From Amycolatopsis acidiphila (GTDB taxonomy: Bacteria; Actinomycetota; Actinomycetes; Mycobacteriales; Pseudonocardiaceae), in the NCBI RefSeq assembly GCF_021391495.1, contig NZ_CP090063.1, positions 5,208,001 through 5,272,000 of the forward strand: a stretch of 64,000 nucleotides of DNA, given 5' to 3'. Below, in pieces: positions 49,585 through 56,588 of the stretch (position 1 is its first letter; every line of letters starts with the position of its first letter). The notes beneath the pieces were generated by a model, which had not been told where the DNA came from, did not search any database, and worked only from the letters and a program-made list of their open reading frames with translations. Made by a program: the position numbers and the translations under genes.

Positions 49585-50364
49585 CTAGGCCTGGGCGCCT
49601 GCGGCCCAGGTGAGAATAGAGGTCCACAGCTGCTGGTAGTGCGGCCAGCCCACGAACTCGGGCGGAGCCCAGTGCGGGGCGAGATCCGAGGCGAACGCCA
49701 CCGACCGCCCCGAGCCGACCTCGCCGACGACGAGCAGGGGGTCGTCCGCGGTGTGTGCCACGACAGTGGCGTGCGGTTTCGCCGTGAGCCGGTTGTAGCC
49801 GAGCAGCAGCGGCCATTCCGACGGCGTCCCGCCCAGCACGGCGTGGCCGGGCTGATCGAACTCGGCCTTGACGCCCTCGGGCACCTCGACGCGGTCGTCG
49901 TGGTCGAGCATCGTCACCGGCAGCACCGGCGCCAGCGGGCTCATCCCGTAGCGCGCGCGGCCGTCGAACCCGGTGAACGACATGTACCCGCCGATCATCA
50001 CCAGGCCACCACCGCCGCGAGTCCAGTCCGCGAGGACGGCGAGCTTGTTCGCGCTGCGCTCCGAGCGCAGGAACGTCTCGTCGGAGAGCAGGAACGAGTT
50101 CGAGCCGATGTCGCTGAGCACCACGACGTCGAACGCGTCGAGCTCCTCGGCTGTTTTCGGGAACCTGGCCGAGATCTCGTGGGCCCGCACGTAGGTCACG
50201 GCGAAACCCGCGCGATCCAGCGCGGCGAGGAACTCCCCCGCGCCTTCCTCGTACTCGGTGGTGTGGAACTGGTCGAAGCCCTTGAGGTGGATCGTGTTCT
50301 TGATCCAGGACTCGCCGGCGACCAGTACGCGCAGCGGCCCGGATCCGGTGCCGGAGTTCGTCAT
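49585..50364 (-). CDS. Class I glutamine-amidotransferase-like protein of unknown function
   Basis: 259 residues from ATG 50364, overlapping the PPOX gene stop by 4 bp. It resembles the uncharacterised GATase-like/ThuA-like family: VLVAGESWIKNTIHLKGFDQ, DAFDVVVLSDIGSNSF, GGGLVMIGGYMSF and GEVGSGRSVAFASDLAPHW. No nucleophilic cysteine occurs at the usual elbow, so glutaminase activity is unlikely. Members often stand beside sugar- or purine-linked catabolic genes. No exact function can be assigned. Confidence 0.7.
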   Translation of the reverse strand: MTNSGTGSGPLRVLVAGESWIKNTIHLKGFDQFHTTEYEEGAGEFLAALDRAGFAVTYVRAHEISARFPKTAEELDAFDVVVLSDIGSNSFLLSDETFLRSERSANKLAVLADWTRGGGGLVMIGGYMSFTGFDGRARYGMSPLAPVLPVTMLDHDDRVEVPEGVKAEFDQPGHAVLGGTPSEWPLLLGYNRLTAKPHATVVAHTADDPLLVVGEVGSGRSVAFASDLAPHWAPPEFVGWPHYQQLWTSILTWAAGAQA

Positions 50365-50885
50365 AGGAGGCGGTCCCCCACGTGTCCGGGCAGCGACCGG
50401 GTCTCGGGCATCGCGATGGTGTTGATCTCCCGCATGTCCCAGCCGATCATCTTGTCCGGTACCAGCTCGTAGTAGCTGCGGCCGGCGACCTCGCCGAACT
50501 CGGCGTACTGCTCGGCGTACGGGTGTCCCACGTAGAAGTACTTGTCGAAGACCAGCCGCCCGAGTGTCGCGAGCAGAGCGGAATCGGTCACCTTCCGCAT
50601 GGTCCCGCTGATGCGCACGCCGCTCACGGTGGCGTACTCCTCGCCGCTGTCGACGAGCGCGGACAGGGCGCGGCCGGCCTGGAAGTTGGCGCCGTGCCGG
50701 CTCGCGGCGTCGATCGGCAGGTAGATCTTCTGCTCGTGCACCACGAACCACAGTGGCGACAGGTAGATCGTCGAGTCCTCGTTGAGCGTGGCGACGCGGA
50801 TGGTCCTCGCCCGCGTCAGGTACGCCCAGCGCTTGTCGCCGCGCAGGGGCTGCAGCTTGCTCGCGGTAATCGGCTTGACGGACAT
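50361..50885 (-). CDS. PPOX-type FMN/F420-binding split-barrel protein
   Basis: 174 residues with start ATG after GAGGAGC. The split-barrel pattern is seen in WAYLTRARTIRVATLNEDS, YLSPLWFVVHEQKIYLP, and GANFQAGRALSALVDSG. This superfamily includes pyridoxamine-phosphate oxidases, flavin reductases and F420H2-dependent reductases; the protein cannot be placed firmly in one. The presence of an FGD gene in the same inferred regulon makes an F420H2-using reductase worth considering (inference). Confidence 0.75.
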   Translation of the reverse strand: MSVKPITASKLQPLRGDKRWAYLTRARTIRVATLNEDSTIYLSPLWFVVHEQKIYLPIDAASRHGANFQAGRALSALVDSGEEYATVSGVRISGTMRKVTDSALLATLGRLVFDKYFYVGHPYAEQYAEFGEVAGRSYYELVPDKMIGWDMREINTIAMPETRSLPGHVGDRLL

Positions 50886-50887
50886 GT

Positions 50888-51343
50888 TCAGCTCCTCAGT
50901 GCCTTCAGCTCGGCGCTGTACTCAGCGGCTTCGACCAGGCCGGCGCGCGGCGACGGACCGGAGCTCCAGAAGAAGACGAACTCCACGCCGGTCGCCTCGA
51001 GCGTGTACTTGTACCCGGCGGGCAGGTAGATGTGCTCGCCCTCGCCGGCCTCCAGCACGATCTTGCGCCCGTCGGCGTCCTCCACCACCAGGTGGATCCT
51101 GCCCTTGAGCACGTAGTGCGTTTCGTCGAAGTCCTTCTGGTCCCAGTGGTAGGGCAGATGATCGGGCTCGCCGTAGCAGTAGCCCTGACGGAAGTACCGG
51201 GCGTCGTCGCGTTCGCGGGACAGGAAGATCGCGGTCGTGATCCCGGAGTTGAACTCGAGCCGGGGCATCTTGTCTATCTCGTCGGGCACGATCACCCTGG
51301 GATAGCGGCGCGCGTTGGGCGCTGCGGGGTCGTAGTCCGCCAC
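50888..51343 (-). CDS. Cupin-domain protein
   Basis: 151 residues from GTG 51343 with GGGGAG upstream. A single cupin barrel is suggested by LPYHWDQKDFDETHYVLKGR and GEGEHIYLPAGYKYTLEA, giving metal-binding His and Glu residues in motif 1 (HW..., ETHYVL) and His in motif 2. It may be an isomerase or dioxygenase or simply a ligand-binding protein. It is the first gene of the operon cupin-PPOX-GATase-LacI-ribokinase (gaps of 2, -4, 11 and -4 bp). Confidence 0.8.
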   Translation of the reverse strand: MADYDPAAPNARRYPRVIVPDEIDKMPRLEFNSGITTAIFLSRERDDARYFRQGYCYGEPDHLPYHWDQKDFDETHYVLKGRIHLVVEDADGRKIVLEAGEGEHIYLPAGYKYTLEATGVEFVFFWSSGPSPRAGLVEAAEYSAELKALRS

Positions 51344-51458
51344 CGTGTTCTCCCCTTTCCTGAGCCGACCGGGCGCGGCGCCCGGCCGGGGTGAGTCAGT
51401 AGTTCGGAACGGTTCCACTCTGCGGCGTTTCCAACAGGTTTCCGCAGTTGAACCCTTG

Positions 51459-51474
51459 GTTGATTCGTTTCTAT
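51459..51474. promoter_or_regulatory. Operator-like site upstream of the cupin operon
   Basis: GTTGATTCGTTTCTAT shares 12 of 16 bases with the 47554 palindrome and keeps the CGTTTCTAT half. It lies 116 bp before the cupin start in the 315-bp divergent interval, which contains no gene I can see and only this site and the one at 51625. Confidence 0.5.
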
Positions 51475-51624
51475 CCTAACCAGAATGCCCCACTTCCGGT
51501 CAAGACCCGAAATCCCACGGCCCCACGCACCCGAAGAGGTGCAGGTCCTGACATTCCTGGTCAGCTCGAGACCGAGCGCGAGCCGATCGCACCTTGACCA
51601 ACCCCAGGCGGAAACCTAGTCTTC

Positions 51625-51640
51625 ATATAAACGATTCTCG
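51625..51640. promoter_or_regulatory. Operator-like site upstream of the CoA-transferase gene
   Basis: ATATAAACGATTCTCG shares 12 of 16 bases with the 47554 palindrome. It ends about 18 bp before the CoA-transferase start codon, close to the expected transcription start, as for a repressor site. Confidence 0.5.
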
Positions 51641-51658
51641 CCCCTCAGGAGTACCACT

Positions 51659-52819
51659 ATGCCTTCGGACGACACCGCGCTCGGATCGCTCCGCGTGCTG
51701 GACTTCTCCCGGGTGCTGGCCGGGCCGTTCGCCACGATGATGCTCGCCGATCTCGGCGCCACCGTGCTGAAGGTCGAGCGCCCCGGCGCGGGTGACGACA
51801 CCCGCTCCTGGGGCCCGCCCTACGACCCGGCCGGTGAAGCGACCTACTTCCAGTCCGTCAACAGGAACAAGACGAGTGTGGCCCTCGACCTGGGCACCGC
51901 CGACGGCGTGGCCGCCGCCCGCGCCGCGGCCTTGGAGGCCGACGTCGTGGTCGAGAACTTCAGGCCGGGCGTGATGGACCGGCTGGGGCTGGGAGCGGCG
52001 CAGCTGCGCGCGGCCAACCCGCGCCTCGTCTACTGCTCGATCACCGGGTTCGGCTCCCGGGGCGGGGCGGCGCTGCCGGGCTACGACCTGCTCGTGCAGG
52101 CGGTCGGCGGGCTGATGAGCATCACCGGCGACCCCGACGGCGAACCGCAGAAGGCCGGCGTCGCCCTGATCGATGTCCTTTCCGGACTGTTCGCCACCGT
52201 GGGCATCCTCGCCGCACTGCGGCACCGGGAGCAGAGCGGCAGCGGCCAGGTGGTCGAGGTCGACCTCCTCTCGAGCCTGCTGGCCGCCCTGGTCAACCAG
52301 GGTTCGGCGTTCACCGCGGGCGGCGTGGTTCCCTCGCGGCTCGGCAACAAGCACCCGAGCATCGCGCCGTACGAACTGCTGCCGTGCGCCGACCGGGACC
52401 TGGTGCTGGCGGTCGGCAACGACCGTCAGTTCGCGGCGCTGTGCGAGGTGCTCGGCGACGCCTCGCTCGCGTCGCGGGAAGAGTTCGCGACCAATCCCGA
52501 GCGGGTTCGCAACCGCGACCTGCTTCGCGCCGCCCTGGAAAAGCACCTGGCTCAGCGCCCCGCAGCCGACTGGGTCGCCGATCTCACCGTGGCGGGAGTG
52601 CCGGCGGGCGTGGTCAACGACATCGCGGGCGCCTTCGAACTGGCCGCCCAGCTGGGACTGTCCCCCGTCGTCGACCTCCCGCGGCCGGACGGGTCCACGG
52701 TCCGGCTCACCCGGAACCCGATCGGCCTGTCCGCGACCCCGCCGCGGTACGAGACCGCACCACCACCGCTGCCCGGCCGGGCAGCCCCGCAGTGGCCCGG
52801 CCGGCCAGATCGTTCGTAG
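51659..52819 (+). CDS. Family III CoA-transferase (CaiB/BaiF)
   Basis: 386 residues from ATG 51659 with CAGGAG upstream. Family motifs are LRVLDFSRVLAGPFATMMLA, DLGATVLKVERPGAGDDTRSW, VVENFRPGVMDRLGLG and the catalytic Asp in GVALIDVLSG. Mammalian SUGCT, a succinyl-CoA:glutarate CoA-transferase, belongs to this family, so glutarate activation for the glutaryl-CoA dehydrogenase of the same inferred regulon is a reasonable proposal. The specificity is not proven by sequence. Confidence 0.88.
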   Translation: MPSDDTALGSLRVLDFSRVLAGPFATMMLADLGATVLKVERPGAGDDTRSWGPPYDPAGEATYFQSVNRNKTSVALDLGTADGVAAARAAALEADVVVENFRPGVMDRLGLGAAQLRAANPRLVYCSITGFGSRGGAALPGYDLLVQAVGGLMSITGDPDGEPQKAGVALIDVLSGLFATVGILAALRHREQSGSGQVVEVDLLSSLLAALVNQGSAFTAGGVVPSRLGNKHPSIAPYELLPCADRDLVLAVGNDRQFAALCEVLGDASLASREEFATNPERVRNRDLLRAALEKHLAQRPAADWVADLTVAGVPAGVVNDIAGAFELAAQLGLSPVVDLPRPDGSTVRLTRNPIGLSATPPRYETAPPPLPGRAAPQWPGRPDRS

Positions 52820-52881
52820 TTCCCGGCATGCCGCGGCGTGGCCCCGGAGAGATCCGGGACCACGCCGCGCGTGCGGATGGG

Positions 52882-54309
52882 TCAGCTGCCGTAACCGAAG
52901 ATCGACTTGACCTCCAGGAACTCCTTCAGCCCGAAGTCCGAGTACTCGCGGCCGTTGCCCGACTGCTTGTAGCCACCGAAGGCGCCGGCGAAGTCCAGGC
53001 CGTTCCCGTTCACGTGCACCATTCCGGTGCGCATCCGGCGAGCGACCGCGCGAGCCCGTTCGACGTCCGCCGACGAGACGAAGCCCGACAACCCGTACAC
53101 GGTGTCGTTGGCGATCCGCACGGCATCGTCCTCGTCCTGGTAGGTGATCAGGGTGATCACCGGACCGAAGATCTCCTCCTGCGCGATGGTCATGTCGTTC
53201 GTGACCCCGCTCAGCACCGTCGGCCGGACGAAGTACCCCTTGTCCAGGCCCGCCGGCCGGCCCGGACCGCCGGCCACGAGGCGCGCCCCCTGGTCGAGGG
53301 CGCTCTGGACGAGCCGCTGCACCTTGTCGTAGGCGGCCTGCGAGATCAACGGCCCGATGGTGACACCGTCGTCCTCGGGATGCCCGACGGTGATCGCCTC
53401 CGCCGCCTTCGCGGCGATCGCCTCCGCCTCGGCCAGGCGGGACTCCGGGATCAGGAACCGCGTGCCTGCGTTGCAGGACTGGCCGGAGTTGGCGCAGACA
53501 TCGCCCATGTCGCGCGGGATCACGGTGGCCAGGTCCGCGTCGTCGAGCAGGATGTTCGCCGACTTGCCGCCGAGTTCCTGGGCGACACGCTTGACCGTCG
53601 GTGCGGCACTCTTGGCCACCTCGACGCCGGCGCGGGTCGAGCCGGTGAACGACACCATGTCGATGTCGGGATGCGCGGTGATGGCCGAGCCGACGGTGGG
53701 CCCGTCCCCGTTGACCAGGTTGAACACACCCGCCGGCACGCCCGCGTCGTGCAGGATCTCGGCGATGAGCACGGCGTTGAGCGGCGCGAGCTCGGACGGC
53801 TTGAGCACCATGGTGCACCCGGCCGCCAGTGCCGGCGCGATCTTGGCGCAGATCAGCAGGGGCGGCCAGTTCCAGGGCGTGATCAGGCCGCAGACCCCGA
53901 TCGGCTCGTGCCTGATCATCGTCGACCCGCGCTGCTCCTCGAACTGGAAGTTCTTCAGCGCGTCCAGCGCGGACGCGAACTGCCCCAGCCCGGCCCCCAC
54001 CTGAGCGGTCCGCGCGAGCCCGGCCGGCGCGCCCATCTCCGCCATCAGGACCCGGGCCAGCTCATCCCCGCGGCTCTGGTAGACCTCGATGATCCGTTCG
54101 AGCAGCGCGATCCGGTCGGCCACCGACGTCGTGGAGAACGTCTCGAAAGCGGCCCGCGCGGCCTTCACGGCGCGGTCCACGTCCTCGGCGCTCCCGAGCG
54201 CCACCTTCGCGATCGCCCGCTCGGTCGACGGGTCGAGCACGTCCAGCGTCGACGAGCCCAGCGGCTCGACCCACTCACCACCGATGTAGAAACGATCAGC
54301 TTTCTGCAT
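52882..54309 (-). CDS. NAD(P)+-dependent aldehyde dehydrogenase
   Basis: 475 residues from ATG 54309 (GAGGAG upstream); an upstream ATG at 54345 would add twelve residues. The catalytic Cys is in CANSGQSCNAGTR and the Glu in AQELGGKSAN; GLITPWNWPPLLI and VSFTGSTRAG are the cofactor-binding blocks. It is not close to the ALDH at 41398, so two different aldehydes may be oxidised. It is convergent with the CoA-transferase gene and has its own operator-like site upstream at 54451. Confidence 0.9.
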   Translation of the reverse strand: MQKADRFYIGGEWVEPLGSSTLDVLDPSTERAIAKVALGSAEDVDRAVKAARAAFETFSTTSVADRIALLERIIEVYQSRGDELARVLMAEMGAPAGLARTAQVGAGLGQFASALDALKNFQFEEQRGSTMIRHEPIGVCGLITPWNWPPLLICAKIAPALAAGCTMVLKPSELAPLNAVLIAEILHDAGVPAGVFNLVNGDGPTVGSAITAHPDIDMVSFTGSTRAGVEVAKSAAPTVKRVAQELGGKSANILLDDADLATVIPRDMGDVCANSGQSCNAGTRFLIPESRLAEAEAIAAKAAEAITVGHPEDDGVTIGPLISQAAYDKVQRLVQSALDQGARLVAGGPGRPAGLDKGYFVRPTVLSGVTNDMTIAQEEIFGPVITLITYQDEDDAVRIANDTVYGLSGFVSSADVERARAVARRMRTGMVHVNGNGLDFAGAFGGYKQSGNGREYSDFGLKEFLEVKSIFGYGS

Positions 54310-54450
54310 CCTCAACTCCTCGGTCGACTCCTCCACCGGCGCCATCCGGCTTGACCTCCTACCGAACCACCGTGGAAAGCTTTATGAACTCAGACGATCC
54401 GCTATATGCCCAGGTCCCTGCAGTTTCATCTCAAGTCTGCGAGCCGGGGT

Positions 54451-54466
54451 ATATAATCGTTTCTAT
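54451..54466. promoter_or_regulatory. Operator-like site upstream of the second ALDH
   Basis: ATATAATCGTTTCTAT shares 14 of 16 bases with the 47554 palindrome, the best of the secondary sites. It lies about 140 bp before the ALDH start in an AT-rich stretch otherwise free of genes (54310-54510). Confidence 0.55.
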
Positions 54467-54512
54467 ACGATAGCGGCTGTAGCTGGACAGGTCAAGGTGG
54501 TCACGCTGCCGG

Positions 54513-54767
54513 TCACCGGGAGCCGCGCCGGCCGGTCCTTGCCGGCGACATGCACGGAGCGGCCGTCCTGGTACCCGGCGAGAACTCGCTTCCAAGGTCA
54601 CGTACGTCGAGCTGGTCGCCGTCCGTGACGACCAGACGGGCATCGGATTCGATCGCCTGGCGCAACCGCACCCCGGCGCTGAGTGTCGGCACGAGCCAGG
54701 CGCCGCGGGCGGCCATCATCGCGACTGTCTCGTCGCCGAGCAAGAGGCCGTGTCGATGACGGGCCAT
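54513..54767 (-). pseudogene. Amidohydrolase C-terminal remnant
   Basis: A short frame reads HRHGLLLGDETVAMMAARGA then WLVPTLSA, the conserved pattern of imidazolonepropionase-like amidohydrolases. It jumps to RLVVTDGDQLDVRDLGSEF, which resembles the C-terminal VVLDGDPL-D segment. The parts between (including metal-binding residues) and the whole N-terminal barrel are missing, so this is a degenerate fragment. Confidence 0.45.
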
Positions 54768-54810
54768 TCCGCGAACGGCCCGCCGTACCCCTACGGGCTG
54801 GGACCGGACG

Positions 54811-55986
54811 TCACGATCGGCTCGGCCGCCGCGACTCCTGCCGTCCCCTCGGTGACGCCGGCTGCTCCGGGTGCGGGTGCCGTACTGCCGATTCCGTCCC
54901 TGTCGTGGTTGTGCGCGCTCTTCCGGCGCCGAACGTCCGGGGCCTGAGCGGGCGCTGCCCGCACGCTGTCCGGTAGACCTCCTCGTAACGGGCCGCCATC
55001 AGCGTCACGTCGAACCGCCGGCGTGCCTCCAGGCGGCAGCGCCCTGGCTCCAGCGCCGCGGCCTTGTCCAGCGCGGCAGGCAGTTGCGCGACCTCGTCGC
55101 AGATGAAGCCGGTCGCGCCGTCGGTGACGATCTCGGGCACCGACCCGCGCCGGAGGGCGACCACGGGCGTACCGCACGCCATGGCCTCGATCATGACCAT
55201 GCCGAACGGTTCCTCCCACTGGATCGGGAACAGCAGGCAGCGTGCCGCGCCCAGCAGTTCGGTCTTCTGGCGCCACGAAGCCTCACCGAACCACTCGACG
55301 CCCTGCCCCAGCCGCGGTTCGACCTCCTGGCGAAAGTACTCCTGCTCCGCAGGCTCGCTCCACTTTCCCGCGATGACCAGCCGGACACCCGCAGCCCGCG
55401 TCGCGTCGATGGCCTGGCACAGCCCCTTGTCGGGGCACATCCGGCCGAGGAACACCGCGTGGTCCCCCTTGTCGGCCCGAAAGGGGAAATCAGCGACCCG
55501 GACAGCATTGTGGACGGTCGCCGCCCAGTCGATCTCCGGCGCGGCCGTCCGCTGGGCGTTCGAGATCGCGACCAGGTGGACGTGCCGCGACATCGTGCGG
55601 TAGTAGCGCGCGAGGTCGCCGCGCACCGGCCCGTGCGCGGTCACCACCGTCGGGGTTTCCCGCCCTCGGGCGAGCAGCGGCCCGGCCAGCGTGTGGTCGT
55701 GGATCACGTCGACGTCCAGGTCGTCGAGGATGCCCGGCAGCGCCGCGGCGTGCACGATCTCCGGCAGCGGGTCGCCGAGCCGGTGGCCCTGCGGCTGCCG
55801 GTAGGTGGCGACGAACCGCGCGCTCGTGCCGTTGCGGCCGGCACCGACCAGTACGACCTCGTGCCCGCGCAGGATCAGCGCCTCGATGAGGTCCCCGCAC
55901 ACCGACTCGATGCCCCCGTAAGCCGGGGGCGGGATCTCGAACCACGGTGGGGCGATCATCGCGATCCGCAAGGGTTTGCCGCTCAT
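54811..55986 (-). CDS. GT4-family glycosyltransferase
   Basis: 391 residues from ATG 55986 (ATGA overlap with the STAS gene). The GT-B fold is indicated by IAPPWFEIPPPAYGGIESV, VIHDHTLAGPLLA, FLGRMCPDKGL and the donor-binding EEPFGMVMIEAMACGTPVVA with the E-x7-E motif. The last 40 residues are Arg/Pro-rich and probably disordered. The acceptor is unknown. The facing gene is a glycogen-debranching-type enzyme, so a storage or surface glycan is possible. Confidence 0.85.
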   Translation of the reverse strand: MSGKPLRIAMIAPPWFEIPPPAYGGIESVCGDLIEALILRGHEVVLVGAGRNGTSARFVATYRQPQGHRLGDPLPEIVHAAALPGILDDLDVDVIHDHTLAGPLLARGRETPTVVTAHGPVRGDLARYYRTMSRHVHLVAISNAQRTAAPEIDWAATVHNAVRVADFPFRADKGDHAVFLGRMCPDKGLCQAIDATRAAGVRLVIAGKWSEPAEQEYFRQEVEPRLGQGVEWFGEASWRQKTELLGAARCLLFPIQWEEPFGMVMIEAMACGTPVVALRRGSVPEIVTDGATGFICDEVAQLPAALDKAAALEPGRCRLEARRRFDVTLMAARYEEVYRTACGQRPLRPRTFGAGRARTTTTGTESAVRHPHPEQPASPRGRQESRRPSRS

Positions 55987-56399
55987 ACCGCGTCCCGGAC
56001 GGCAACCGCCAGGTCCTCGCGCACGTCGAACGTGTCCCGCAGGCTCAGCAGGTCCAGCGGCCTGCGCACCGCCCACGACGGGCGGGCGACCCGCAGCGTC
56101 ACCCCGATGCGGGGCGCCAGGTCGCGCACGTTGAGCAGCACGGCGAGCCCCGCCGCACCGAGGAAGCGGACCTCGTGCAGGTCCAGCACCAGGATCCGGG
56201 GGCGCACCTCGAGCTGCCTGCGCACCGTGGCGGACAGCGTCGGCACGGTGAGCAGGTCCACCTCACCGACGGCCTCGACCACCACCACGCCGGTCGCGGG
56301 CCACAGGACCCGGACGCGGAGCAGTTCCTTGTCACCCGGCTCGTCGATTCTCTTTCGCACGGCGAAGGAACAAACCTGCTCGAGCAGCCCCACGGCCAT
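55983..56399 (-). CDS. STAS-domain protein (anti-sigma-factor-antagonist-like)
   Basis: 138 residues from ATG 56399 with AGGAGGTGGC upstream. The STAS fold is suggested by GVVVVEAVGEVDLLTVPTLS and LVLDLHEVRFLGAAGLAVLL. In phosphorylated antagonists the loop is DSSG, but here it is GAAG (Ala82-Ala83), so the Ser target of an anti-sigma kinase is missing. It may bind partners constitutively or have a different role. It overlaps the glycosyltransferase gene. The 189-bp divergent gap to the debranching-type gene has no clear motif. Confidence 0.82.
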   Translation of the reverse strand: MAVGLLEQVCSFAVRKRIDEPGDKELLRVRVLWPATGVVVVEAVGEVDLLTVPTLSATVRRQLEVRPRILVLDLHEVRFLGAAGLAVLLNVRDLAPRIGVTLRVARPSWAVRRPLDLLSLRDTFDVREDLAVAVRDAV

Positions 56400-56588
56400 C
56401 TGCCACCTCCTGTCGGATACCGCCACCCCGGCGGCACGAACGATTTTGCTTGCCCCACAAGTGGTCGGCTTGGGCACGGCAGCGCCAAGCGGGCGAGGAG
56501 AATCAACCCTGCGGGACCATGCACGCGCCCCTGTCGGGCCGGATCATCGAGCTGGACGACAGCGGCGAACCACCGGAAGGAGAATCGC

